A stretch of 6,488 nucleotides of DNA from an uncultured Pseudomonadales bacterium (lineage in GTDB: Bacteria > Pseudomonadota > Gammaproteobacteria > Pseudomonadales > Porticoccaceae): the NCBI GenBank assembly GCA_905478725.1, contig CAJQJT010000038.1, positions 1 to 6,488 on the forward strand, written 5' to 3'. Each line of letters opens with the position of its first letter. Position 1 is the first letter of the stretch. The notes below the pieces were generated by a model, which worked only from the letters and a program-made list of their open reading frames with translations, had not been told where the DNA came from and did not search any database. This document shows, in pieces, positions 1 to 6,333 of this stretch. The translations under genes were made by a program, and so were the position numbers.

Positions 1-349
1 GCAGAGCAAAATCTTTAAATGCCAGCGTCGGGCCGTGAAACAGCTCCATAATCCATTCGTTGTGACCGGTCTGAATCAGCGGCGCGATACCACCGTGACG
101 GAAGGTGGAATAGGATTTATCAATCAGCTGTTTGAGGTCATCATGAGGAATAGCGCTATCCACAAAGGGCGTAATAATCTTTAGCGCCAGATCCTGGTAA
201 GAGAGACCAGCCCATGAGGCGATCTCTTCACGACTAAACTTGGGCAATTCTTGGGGTACATAAAGTCCGCCATCTGGCGCTAGACCGGTCAGTACAACCT
301 CTTCAAAACTCTTTGGCTCGCCGCCGCCTCTGGTGCTGATATATTTCAT
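1..349 (-). CDS. thrC: Threonine synthase, N-terminal part (runs off the left edge)
   Basis: PLP-dependent cytosolic enzyme that converts O-phospho-L-homoserine to L-threonine, the last step of threonine synthesis. The first 116 residues are present, beginning MKYISTRGG. The N-terminal domain typical of the family is visible (PDGGLYVP at about 26-32, then STFRHGGIAPL at 81-91). The segment FHGPTLAFKDFAL (104-116) carries the conserved lysine, K112, that forms the Schiff base with PLP. The ATG lies one base after the hom stop codon (TAAAATG) with only a weak Shine-Dalgarno of its own, so translation is probably coupled to hom. The C-terminal three quarters of the protein lie outside the window. 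Identification is secure from the motif and from the neighbour; nothing looks damaged in the visible part. Confidence 0.96.
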   Translation of the reverse strand, partial: MKYISTRGGGEPKSFEEVVLTGLAPDGGLYVPQELPKFSREEIASWAGLSYQDLALKIITPFVDSAIPHDDLKQLIDKSYSTFRHGGIAPLIQTGHNEWIMELFHGPTLAFKDFAL

Positions 350-350
350 T

Positions 351-1658
351 TTACTGGTCCAAATGTTCGACGCGGATAAAGCTTACCTGTCCGCGTACTG
401 TTTCAAGTTGTTCAATCTGCTCAACCGCTGCGTCCAAGGATTCTTCATGGGTGACATTGGTCAGGATAATCACGTCCACATACTCTTCAGTGGCGGGCTG
501 TTCTTTCTGGCTAATCGCTTCAATGCTGATACCTGCGCCGGCCATAATACCAGTTACCGTAGACAACACACCGGCCTGATCTAGAGCTGAGAAGCGCATA
601 TAGAAGCTGGTTTCAATCTCTTGGATATCGACAATATCCCGCGCGACAATCCCACTGGTGGGCACGCCGAGAGCTGGCACCCAGGTCTGTGGATCATTGT
701 TCATCACTCGCGCTACATCAATAATATCTGCTACCACTGAGGAAGCGGTGGGTGCGGCGCCAGCGCCTGGGCCATAGAATAAAGTGGTGCCAACCGCGTC
801 GGCATTGACCATCACGGCGTTAAGCACGTCATCAACACCGGCAATCAGGCAGTTTTTGGGGACAAGAGTTGGATGAACACGTAGTTCAACGCCTTTGTCG
901 GTCTGGCGAGCTATACCAAGATGCTTGACCGCATAACCCATCTCGCGGGCATTGGCCACGTCTTGAGGATCTAGCTTGGTAATACCGTCGGTGAACACCT
1001 TGCTGCTGTCGAGGGGGATAGCGAATGCCAGTGACGCCATGATCACCAGCTTGTGTGCGGCATCTATGCCTTCCACATCAAAGGTGGGATCGGCTTCGGC
1101 ATAACCCTTTTCCTGAGCTTCGGTCAGTACGTCCGAGAACTTACGACCTTTGCTGTCCATTTCAGAGAGAATAAAGTTGGTGGTGCCGTTAATAATGCCG
1201 GCCATCCAGTTGATACGGTTGCCAGCTAGACCTTCGCGCAAGCCTTTAATGATGGGAATACCACCGGCCACTGCGGCTTCATAGGCAACAATCAGATTAC
1301 ATTTCTCGGCGTGGGCAAAAATCTCCATGCCGTGCTCGGCAATCAATGCCTTGTTGGCGGTGACTACATGCTTGCCGTTATCTAGGGCTGTCATCACTAG
1401 ATCACGGGCGATGGTGGTGCCGCCAATCAGTTCGACGACTATATCAATATCGGGGTTTTTGGCGACATCGAAAATATCCCGAGAGACCTGTAGGTCCGAG
1501 GTGTCACAGTTTGGATTGTCGCGACGCGCACCTACCTGAGTAACGGCGATTTCGCAGTTGGCTCGAGGGTTAATTAATTGGGCGTTGTGCTGAAGAAGAT
1601 TAAGAGTGCCTGAACCAACTGTGCCCAGACCGCAGATACCAACTTTGACCGATTTCAA
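351..1658 (-). CDS. hom: Homoserine dehydrogenase, monofunctional, with C-terminal ACT domain
   Basis: Cytosolic NAD(P)H-dependent enzyme that reduces L-aspartate semialdehyde to L-homoserine, the branch point to threonine and methionine. The chosen protein has 435 residues, the usual size for this type. A Rossmann nucleotide-binding motif GICGLGTVGSGT is at 7-18; VTANKAL with K103 is at 99-105; the homoserine dehydrogenase signature spans 131-164 (AGGIPIIKGL through INGTTNFIL); GIDAAHKL at 197-204 supplies the conserved Asp and Lys. A C-terminal ACT domain at about 353-425 implies feedback control by an amino acid, probably threonine. No aspartate kinase is fused to it. I chose the TTG start at 1658 because GGGGA lies 6-7 bases upstream and the protein then begins KSVKVGICG, as in Pseudomonas Hom. 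The frame stays open to 1730, but the first possible start there is the TTG of a probable -35 box. One base separates it from thrC downstream. Confidence 0.96.
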   Translation of the reverse strand: MKSVKVGICGLGTVGSGTLNLLQHNAQLINPRANCEIAVTQVGARRDNPNCDTSDLQVSRDIFDVAKNPDIDIVVELIGGTTIARDLVMTALDNGKHVVTANKALIAEHGMEIFAHAEKCNLIVAYEAAVAGGIPIIKGLREGLAGNRINWMAGIINGTTNFILSEMDSKGRKFSDVLTEAQEKGYAEADPTFDVEGIDAAHKLVIMASLAFAIPLDSSKVFTDGITKLDPQDVANAREMGYAVKHLGIARQTDKGVELRVHPTLVPKNCLIAGVDDVLNAVMVNADAVGTTLFYGPGAGAAPTASSVVADIIDVARVMNNDPQTWVPALGVPTSGIVARDIVDIQEIETSFYMRFSALDQAGVLSTVTGIMAGAGISIEAISQKEQPATEEYVDVIILTNVTHEESLDAAVEQIEQLETVRGQVSFIRVEHLDQ

Positions 1659-1701
1659 GGTGTGTCCCCGAACTAAAAATGAGTGAATAACAGAGCGAGC
1701 A

Positions 1702-1730
1702 ACAGTAAATGGCAGACCGCCCTCTGTCAA
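1702..1730 (-). promoter_or_regulatory. Probable sigma70 promoter of hom-thrC
   Basis: On the minus strand a perfect TTGACA (1730-1725) is followed after exactly 17 bases by TACTGT (1707-1702), a weak -10 match. Transcription would start near 1695, giving a leader of about 37 bases before the TTG start of hom. No clear terminator follows dsbC, so read-through from dsbC may also feed this operon. The -35 is strong and the -10 mediocre, hence moderate confidence. Confidence 0.5.
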
Positions 1731-1790
1731 TGCAGGGGCGGGAGATATCGGCTAAAGCGGGTGCTTTTTATGGCTATATGGCGCTTGGCT

Positions 1791-2555
1791 TCAGTTAGTT
1801 GAACTCACACCGAGAAACTCAGCAAGTTCAGCTGCTGGTTTGTAGCCGGGGATCAGGGTGCCATCCATCAAAATAATCGCTGGAGTACCAGTCACGCCCA
1901 TAGACCCTCCGAGACGATAGTGGTCAGCGACCGGATTGTCGGCACAGACTGAAGTGGTGATGCGTTTGCCATTTTTGATCGCGGTGAGTGTTTCATTCGG
2001 TGTATCTGAACACCAGGCGGTGGCAATTTTGTCGTAGGATTCGGACACTAATCCGGCGCGTGGAAAGGCCAAATAACGCACTTCGATACCCATGGCATTG
2101 AGCTGCGGTACTTCATTGTGCAGCTTGCGGCAATAGCCGCAGTCGACGTCAGTGAAAACATTGATAATCGCTTTAGTCTGGCCGGCAGGCTTAAAGATAA
2201 TCATGTCGTCAGTGCCACGCTTGGCAAATATGTCGCGACGAGAATCATTCAACCCCAATTCGCGAACATCGACAAATTGGCTGCGGGTAATTTGGTAGAG
2301 GTTGCCATCAAAGAAATGACCACCATCGGCAGAGACATAGAGCAGCGGACCCCCTTCAACCTGCACCGCAAAAAAGCCTGGCAGAGCCGCTTCGCCGACA
2401 AACTCAAATTTAAGATCAGGGCGCACTGCAGAAAGGTTGCCAAGAATTTCTTTTTCACTCGCTGCCATGGCCCACTGGGCAGAGCAGAGACCGACTAATA
2501 AAATGGCTATGGAGCTGAGGATACTACGCTTGGCGTTGATCAAATAATTTTGCAC
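1791..2555 (-). CDS. dsbC: Thiol:disulfide interchange protein DsbC (periplasmic disulfide isomerase)
   Basis: Periplasmic isomerase that reshuffles wrong disulfide bonds in secreted proteins; the family forms a V-shaped homodimer kept reduced by DsbD. The protein has 254 residues. A signal peptide is visible: basic start, hydrophobic core at about 12-23, likely cleavage after AMA at 29-31. The N-terminal dimerisation domain follows (about 33-95), then a thioredoxin fold with active site CGYC at 139-142 (FTDVDCGYC) and the cis-proline loop TGTP at 222-225. C182 and C204 match the structural disulfide pair of E. coli DsbC. The start is GTG, preceded by AAGGA seven bases away; an in-frame TAA at 2571-2573 rules out any longer protein. 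Order dsbC-hom-thrC is conserved in Pseudomonas-like genomes. Its leader contains the 9-bp tandem repeat described separately. Confidence 0.95.
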   Translation of the reverse strand: MQNYLINAKRSILSSIAILLVGLCSAQWAMAASEKEILGNLSAVRPDLKFEFVGEAALPGFFAVQVEGGPLLYVSADGGHFFDGNLYQITRSQFVDVRELGLNDSRRDIFAKRGTDDMIIFKPAGQTKAIINVFTDVDCGYCRKLHNEVPQLNAMGIEVRYLAFPRAGLVSESYDKIATAWCSDTPNETLTAIKNGKRITTSVCADNPVADHYRLGGSMGVTGTPAIILMDGTLIPGYKPAAELAEFLGVSSTN

Positions 2556-2580
2556 TTGTCCGTCCTTGAGTTATGGAGAG

Positions 2581-2634
2581 GGTCTAGAGGGTCTAGAGGG
2601 TCTAGAGGGTCTAGAGGGTCTAGAGGGTCCTAGA
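2581..2634. repeat. 9-bp tandem repeat, five perfect copies plus one degenerate, in the dsbC leader
   Basis: The unit GGTCTAGAG is repeated perfectly five times (2581-2625), followed by a changed sixth copy GGTCCTAGA (2626-2634). The array ends 25 bases upstream of the dsbC GTG start, just beyond the Shine-Dalgarno, so it is probably transcribed in the dsbC leader as CTCTAGACC units. Each unit contains the palindrome TCTAGA, and neighbouring units can pair as a 6-bp stem around a CCC loop. It is not coding: a stop codon lies in frame between it and dsbC. The perfect identity of the copies suggests recent slippage expansion. Confidence 0.95.
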
Positions 2635-2721
2635 AAGTATTAAAGAGTCTTAAGGCGTTTCTTGGAGCTAAATAATCCACAGAGGTTCCCTGCAAAGGAT
2701 ATAAACGCTGGAGGCTGAAAC

Positions 2722-2755
2722 AACTAAGGCTTTCTAGAAGCAGAAAGCCTTAGTT
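2722..2755 (-). terminator. Stem-loop terminator after the stand-alone PII gene
   Basis: AACTAAGGCTTTCT (2722-2735) and its exact complement (2742-2755) form a perfect 14-bp stem with a 6-base loop. On the minus strand it begins 30 bases after the PII stop codon and is followed by GTTTC, a poor U-tract. It probably ends glnK transcription and separates it from dsbC. No plus-strand gene lies to its left to use it in the other direction. Confidence 0.7.
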
Positions 2756-2784
2756 AAACATTTAGCTTGGGTAGTTAGCGCCGA

Positions 2785-3171
<387 letters not shown>

Positions 3172-3210
3172 TCAAATACAAATTGCATCTTCAGATAGGC
3201 CAATATGTTC

Positions 3211-3216
3211 ATTATA
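3211..3216 (-). promoter_or_regulatory. Possible -10 box for the stand-alone PII gene
   Basis: A perfect TATAAT on the minus strand (3216-3211) sits about 88 bases before the ATG, between the amtB terminator and the gene. I find no good -35 at 16-18 bases (the hexamer at 17 is CGCAAA). A small inverted repeat, CTGTTT/AAACAG (3231-3247), covers the -35 position and could be an operator. Because the terminator isolates the gene, some promoter must lie in this interval; this is the best candidate. Confidence 0.35.
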
Positions 3217-3269
3217 AGGCTATTGACCAGCTGTTTGCGTTAAACAGACTCATTGGATAAATTTTAGGC

Positions 3270-3299
3270 AAAAAAAATCCGGGGCCATAAGGCCCCGGA
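3270..3299 (-). terminator. Intrinsic terminator of the torF-glnK-amtB operon
   Basis: On the minus strand a 9-bp GC-rich stem (TCCGGGGCC and its complement, 3278-3286 / 3291-3299) with a four-base loop is followed directly by eight T residues (3277-3270). It is a textbook Rho-independent terminator, about 55 bases after the amtB stop codon, and it separates the operon from the stand-alone PII gene. Confidence 0.93.
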
Positions 3300-3310
3300 A
3301 AGGTACTATC

Positions 3311-3335
3311 TAGTAGTCTAGTAGTACTACTACTA
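3311..3335. repeat. TAG/CTA triplet-rich palindromic tract downstream of amtB
   Basis: The tract between the amtB stop and its terminator is built almost only of TAG and CTA triplets. It contains a perfect 14-bp palindrome TAGTAGTACTACTA (3319-3332), and TAGTAGT (3311-3317) can also pair with ACTACTA (3329-3335). Transcribed into the amtB 3' end it would form a weak hairpin just before the GC-rich terminator. Function unknown; it may be simple-sequence expansion. Confidence 0.7.
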
Positions 3336-3354
3336 AGGGGGAAAAACTTTAAAA

Positions 3355-4608
3355 CTACTTTCCTGAAGAGAACTCAGGGTAAGCTTCAATACCGCAGTCA
3401 GCGATATCACAGCCTTCAAACTCTTGCTCTTCAGTAATACGGATACCCATTACAGCTTTCAATATCGACCAAACGATAAAGCTAGTAACAAAGGTCCAGG
3501 CGAAGATCACAGCGATACCAGTCAACTGACCGACAAGCGTTGCACTGTCGTTGCCAGAGAAACAAACTGCTAACAGACCCCAGATACCGACTACACCGTG
3601 TACAGAGATCGCACCGACGGGATCATCGATTTTCAGAGAATCCATCAGCTTCACAGAGAAAACGACGATTACGCCACCAATAGCACCGACAAGAGTTGCA
3701 GCTCCGCCAGTCCAAGCCAAAGGCTCAGCAGTAATAGCAACCAGACCAGCCAGAGCACCGTTAACAGCCATAGTCAGATCAGCTTTGCCATAGAGCAATT
3801 GCGCCAGAACCAGAGCAGCCAGCAGGCCACCAGCGGCAGCAGCATTAGTGTTAACGAAGATATCCGATACTGCGTTAGCTTCAGCAATGTTCGACACCAT
3901 CAACTCAGAACCGCCGTTGAAACCGAACCAGCCCATCCACAGGATGAACATACCGATAGCCGCGAGAGGCATGTTGGCGCCAGGAATCGCGTTAACTTTA
4001 CCGTCAGCTGAGTACTTGCCTTTACGAGCGCCAAGCAACAATACGCCAGCCAGTGCAGCAGTAGCACCACAGAGGTGAACAACACCAGAACCTGCGAAAT
4101 CTTGGAAACCAGCAACGTCTAAGAAACCGCCGCCCCACTTCCACATACCCTGCATAGGATAGATAAAGCCAGTCATCACAACAGCAAAGGCAAGGAATGC
4201 CCACAGCTTCATGCGCTCAGCAACTGCACCTGAGACGATCGACATAGCGGTAGCAACGAATACAACCTGGAAGAAAAAGTCAGATGCGCCTGAGTAGTAA
4301 GTATCACCACCACTAGCCAGAACTTCTTCAGTTGTCGCATTACCAATAATGTTGCCAAACCAAACGTCAGGAAGAAAACCGCCTGCACTGCCGCCGTACA
4401 TAATGGCGTAGCCCATTACCATGTACATGCAGCAAGAGATGGCAAACAGCGCCACGTTTTTGGTAAGGATTTCAGTGGTGTTTTTAGAGCGAACCAGACC
4501 GGCTTCGAGCATAGAGAAGCCCGCGGCCATCCACATTACTAATACACCAGACATCAAGAAATAGAAGGTGTCCAGTGCATATTTGATTTCAATTATATCG
4601 GAATTCAT
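3355..4608 (-). CDS. amtB: Ammonium transporter, Amt/AmtB family
   Basis: Trimeric inner-membrane channel that takes up ammonium; GlnK blocks it by inserting its T-loop when nitrogen is sufficient. 417 residues, mostly hydrophobic, consistent with the usual 11 membrane helices; no cleavable signal peptide is obvious. Family marks: GFSMLEAGLVRSKN at 30-43; the pore twin histidines H178 (DFAGSGVVH) and H337 (ISVHGVVG); D170, matching the Asp near the ammonium-recruiting site; the Phe run 111-113 at the periplasmic gate; and GWFGFNGGS at 226-234. The C-terminal tail, from about 385, has GIRITEEQE...IEAYPEF, the cytosolic tail that meets PII in this family. AGAGG precedes the ATG, and only 14 bases separate it from the glnK stop, so the two are co-transcribed. 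It contains a Cys pair (C400, C405) where many homologues have a His-containing tail; significance unknown. Confidence 0.97.
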   Translation of the reverse strand: MNSDIIEIKYALDTFYFLMSGVLVMWMAAGFSMLEAGLVRSKNTTEILTKNVALFAISCCMYMVMGYAIMYGGSAGGFLPDVWFGNIIGNATTEEVLASGGDTYYSGASDFFFQVVFVATAMSIVSGAVAERMKLWAFLAFAVVMTGFIYPMQGMWKWGGGFLDVAGFQDFAGSGVVHLCGATAALAGVLLLGARKGKYSADGKVNAIPGANMPLAAIGMFILWMGWFGFNGGSELMVSNIAEANAVSDIFVNTNAAAAGGLLAALVLAQLLYGKADLTMAVNGALAGLVAITAEPLAWTGGAATLVGAIGGVIVVFSVKLMDSLKIDDPVGAISVHGVVGIWGLLAVCFSGNDSATLVGQLTGIAVIFAWTFVTSFIVWSILKAVMGIRITEEQEFEGCDIADCGIEAYPEFSSGK

Positions 4609-4622
4609 TTTAACGCCTCTTG

Positions 4623-5018
<396 letters not shown>

Positions 5019-5024
5019 TTAAAA

Positions 5025-5672
5025 TTAAAGAGACTTAGAAACAGTCAATACAAATTCGTTGTCGGCAAACAGTCCGCCCTTTTCAGAAGAGTCAATCCAG
5101 CTCAGATCAAAACCAAGACCAGCAGCTTCAGTGCTCAAAGAGACAGAGTAGTCATCAGCTTCGTTGGCAGGATCGGAAGCAGACATGGTGCCGACATGGA
5201 AGCCCAGGCTAAATGCTTCGCTGAGAACCACGCCATAATCAAAATAAACATATGTAGAATGTCCAGTTGAAGCGTAGTAATCATCTGAGTAAGCAAAACC
5301 TAGAGTTGCATCACCTGCTGAAACACTGGCGTAAACTTCTTCGAACTCTTCAGTTGTTGGACCCTGTGGGTAGCCGTAGTACAGGTAACCAATGTCGTAG
5401 CTAACGTCTTCAGAGATAGAACCACCGTAACCAGCATAGTAATCAAGTTCTAAACCGCCACTGAAATCGACGCTTGAAGCCCAAGTACCAACATAGAAGC
5501 CATTTTCAAAACCCACATCGAATCCACCAGACAGCGCTTCGCCACCGGCTTGATCGATACCACGGAAAAAGTAATCAGATCCAATTGCTACGTTGCCAGA
5601 AACTTCAGCAGCCATTGCAGTGGCACCAGACATCATAGTTGCAGCGAAAATTGCAGTTTTTAAAGCTTTCAT
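5025..5672 (-). CDS. torF: TorF-family putative outer-membrane porin
   Basis: Predicted outer-membrane beta-barrel of the TorF / gcw_chp family (TIGR02001-like), of poorly known substrate. 215 residues: signal peptide 1-21 (MKALKTAIFAATMMSG..., cleavage near AMA), then the family's N-terminal signature NVAIGSDYFFRGIDQAGG at 27-44. The rest is alternating, Tyr/Gly/Ser-rich strands with many acidic residues and no cysteine, as expected of a barrel in a marine bacterium; it ends VSKSL, whereas many barrels end in Phe. I chose ATG 5672, with GGGAG eight bases upstream; the alternative TTG at 5687 overlaps that ribosome site. It is the first gene of the operon with glnK (63 bases on) and amtB, behind a sigma54/NtrC-type promoter. 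This suggests a role in nitrogen-compound entry, which is inference from context only. Confidence 0.85.
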   Translation of the reverse strand: MKALKTAIFAATMMSGATAMAAEVSGNVAIGSDYFFRGIDQAGGEALSGGFDVGFENGFYVGTWASSVDFSGGLELDYYAGYGGSISEDVSYDIGYLYYGYPQGPTTEEFEEVYASVSAGDATLGFAYSDDYYASTGHSTYVYFDYGVVLSEAFSLGFHVGTMSASDPANEADDYSVSLSTEAAGLGFDLSWIDSSEKGGLFADNEFVLTVSKSL

Positions 5673-5756
5673 CGATATATCTCCCAAGATATAAAATTTT
5701 AAATAAAATTTAACAGTTACTTAACGTTAAGTTTTTTGATACTTCGGAGAGGACAA

Positions 5757-5772
5757 TGCATATCCCGTGCCA
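5757..5772 (-). promoter_or_regulatory. Sigma54 (RpoN) promoter of torF-glnK-amtB
   Basis: The minus strand reads TGGCAC-GGGAT-ATGCA, against the consensus TGGCAC-N5-TTGCW. The -24 hexamer is perfect, the GG-to-GC spacing is exactly ten bases, and one base in the -12 element differs. Transcription would start near 5746, giving a leader of about 74 bases before torF. Upstream IHF-like and NtrC-like sites at proper spacing strengthen the call. Confidence 0.82.
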
Positions 5773-5794
5773 ACAACCTTTCGACCGTCTTTTC

Positions 5795-5807
5795 GATCAA
5801 TTTATTA
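5795..5807 (+). promoter_or_regulatory. IHF-like site between the sigma54 promoter and the NtrC sites
   Basis: GATCAATTTATTA matches the IHF consensus WATCAANNNNTTR at every defined base except the first (G for A/T), within an AT-rich stretch. Its centre is near -55, between the activator sites and the sigma54 element, where IHF bends DNA in classical sigma54 promoters. The motif is short and could arise by chance; position is the main support. Confidence 0.5.
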
Positions 5808-5823
5808 ATAAATAACCGGCAAA

Positions 5824-5840
5824 CGTACCAATATGGTGCA
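5824..5840. promoter_or_regulatory. NtrC-like binding site 1
   Basis: CGTACCA-ATA-TGGTGCA against the NtrC consensus TGCACCA-N3-TGGTGCA: the right half-site is perfect and the left matches five of seven bases. The centre is about -86 from the predicted sigma54 start of torF. It strongly resembles enhancer sites of glnA and glnK promoters. Confidence 0.72.
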
Positions 5841-5866
5841 TAGAGAAAAGCGTTCAAGGGAAGTCA

Positions 5867-5883
5867 CGCACCAAACTGAACAG
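5867..5883. promoter_or_regulatory. NtrC-like binding site 2 (one good half-site)
   Basis: CGCACCA-AAC-TGAACAG: the left half matches the NtrC half-site at six of seven bases, the right half is poor. Its centre, about -129, is 43 bases from site 1, close to four helical turns, placing both on the same face of the DNA as in tandem NtrC enhancers. Alone it would be weak evidence. Confidence 0.5.
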
Positions 5884-5993
5884 CCCATAGATGATTGGAG
5901 TCACAGGTCACATCTGCAGTAAATGCGTGGGGTATTTTGGTGCAATTTGCTAGACTGCAGTCTGTTGCCAGGGGCTTAAAGAGGAACCACCCA

Positions 5994-6266
5994 GTGAATC
6001 AAGACAATATCGTTAATCAATTTATCAATCAGTTTAATCAGGCCTTCATTCCAGGTGCTCAGGCTCTGGGCGACGAGATGCAAATGCAGGTTCGCTCAGC
6101 CATGACCAAGGCACTGCAAAAAATGGATTTAGTCACTCGGGAAGAGTTTGATATTCAGCAGGCTGTCTTGCACCGTTCCAGAGAAAAGCTCGACGCCCTG
6201 GAAACTCAGATCAGCGGTCTTGAAGACAGCATTCGTCAGCTCAGATCTGAGCAAAGCGATAAATAA
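5994..6266 (+). CDS. ubiK: Ubiquinone biosynthesis accessory factor UbiK (BMFP/YqiC family)
   Basis: Small cytosolic, membrane-associated protein that in E. coli helps aerobic ubiquinone synthesis with UbiJ in the Ubi complex; the family (BMFP, PF04380) has an amphipathic N-terminal half and a C-terminal trimeric coiled coil. 90 residues, close to E. coli YqiC. The hallmark segment is at 43-79: KMDLVTREEFDIQQAVLHR, then REKLDALE and ISGLE, with heptad-like leucines. I chose the GTG at 5994 because GAGGAA lies seven bases upstream and the length then fits the family; the frame is open back to TTG 5895, but that stretch has no family similarity or ribosome site. It runs divergently from torF and is followed by a terminator and comM. 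In Pseudomonas a BMFP gene also lies between glnK-amtB and yifB, so the context is conserved. Confidence 0.92.
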   Translation: MNQDNIVNQFINQFNQAFIPGAQALGDEMQMQVRSAMTKALQKMDLVTREEFDIQQAVLHRSREKLDALETQISGLEDSIRQLRSEQSDK

Positions 6267-6281
6267 CCTATATAGGTAACT

Positions 6282-6308
6282 CCCCTCATCAGACTGAGGG
6301 GTCGTTTT
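6282..6308 (+). terminator. Terminator after ubiK
   Basis: CCCCTCA (6282-6288) and TGAGGGG (6295-6301) form a 7-bp stem with a six-base loop, followed by TCGTTTT. It stands 15 bases after the ubiK stop and before comM. The T-tract is short, so some read-through to comM is likely. A separate 12-bp palindrome, ACCTATATAGGT (6266-6277), overlaps the last base of the ubiK stop codon. Confidence 0.75.
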
Positions 6309-6333
6309 CGATAGACATACAGGGAGGTATGCC

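Larger units (their letters stand above)
5673..5993. other. Divergent regulatory region between torF and ubiK
   Basis: No gene fits in these 321 bases. The left part is the AT-rich torF leader (from about 5746), the middle holds the sigma54, IHF-like and NtrC-like elements listed separately, and the right part is the ubiK leader. Palindromes: ACTTAACGTTAAGT (5719-5732) inside the torF leader, and AGACTGCAGTCT (5952-5963) about 30 bases before ubiK. TATATC/GATATA (5676-5681 / 5688-5693) can fold so that the torF Shine-Dalgarno lies in the loop. No convincing sigma70 promoter for ubiK was found. Confidence 0.7.

Noticed and set aside
333..584. Plus-strand open frame of 83 codons over hom/thrC
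   Set aside because: Antisense shadow of two well-identified genes, with no recognisable domain.
1659..1730. N-terminal 24-residue extension of hom
   Set aside because: Its start codon is inside a probable -35 box, it has no ribosome site, and it lies before the Rossmann motif where Hom proteins normally begin.
2484..2500. Lipoprotein signal in DsbC around Cys24
   Set aside because: VGLC does not fit the lipobox (Leu at -1 instead of Gly/Ala), and an ordinary AMA cleavage site follows; DsbC is a soluble periplasmic protein.
2579..2634. CRISPR array
   Set aside because: Units are 9 bp, directly adjoining, with no spacers and no cas genes; a simple tandem repeat.
3598..4011. Plus-strand open frame of 137 codons inside amtB
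   Set aside because: Antisense shadow; low-complexity translation with no domain, covering conserved amtB sequence.
5719..5738. Plus-strand terminator (palindrome followed by T-tract)
   Set aside because: The stem is AT-rich and without a proper loop, and no plus-strand gene lies upstream to terminate.
5891..5953. 20-codon plus-strand open frame before ubiK
   Set aside because: No ribosome site, no recognisable leader-peptide feature, and it overlaps no attenuator-like structure.
5895..5993. 33-residue N-terminal extension of ubiK from a TTG
   Set aside because: No ribosome site and no family similarity; GTG 5994 has GAGGAA at good spacing and gives the normal length.
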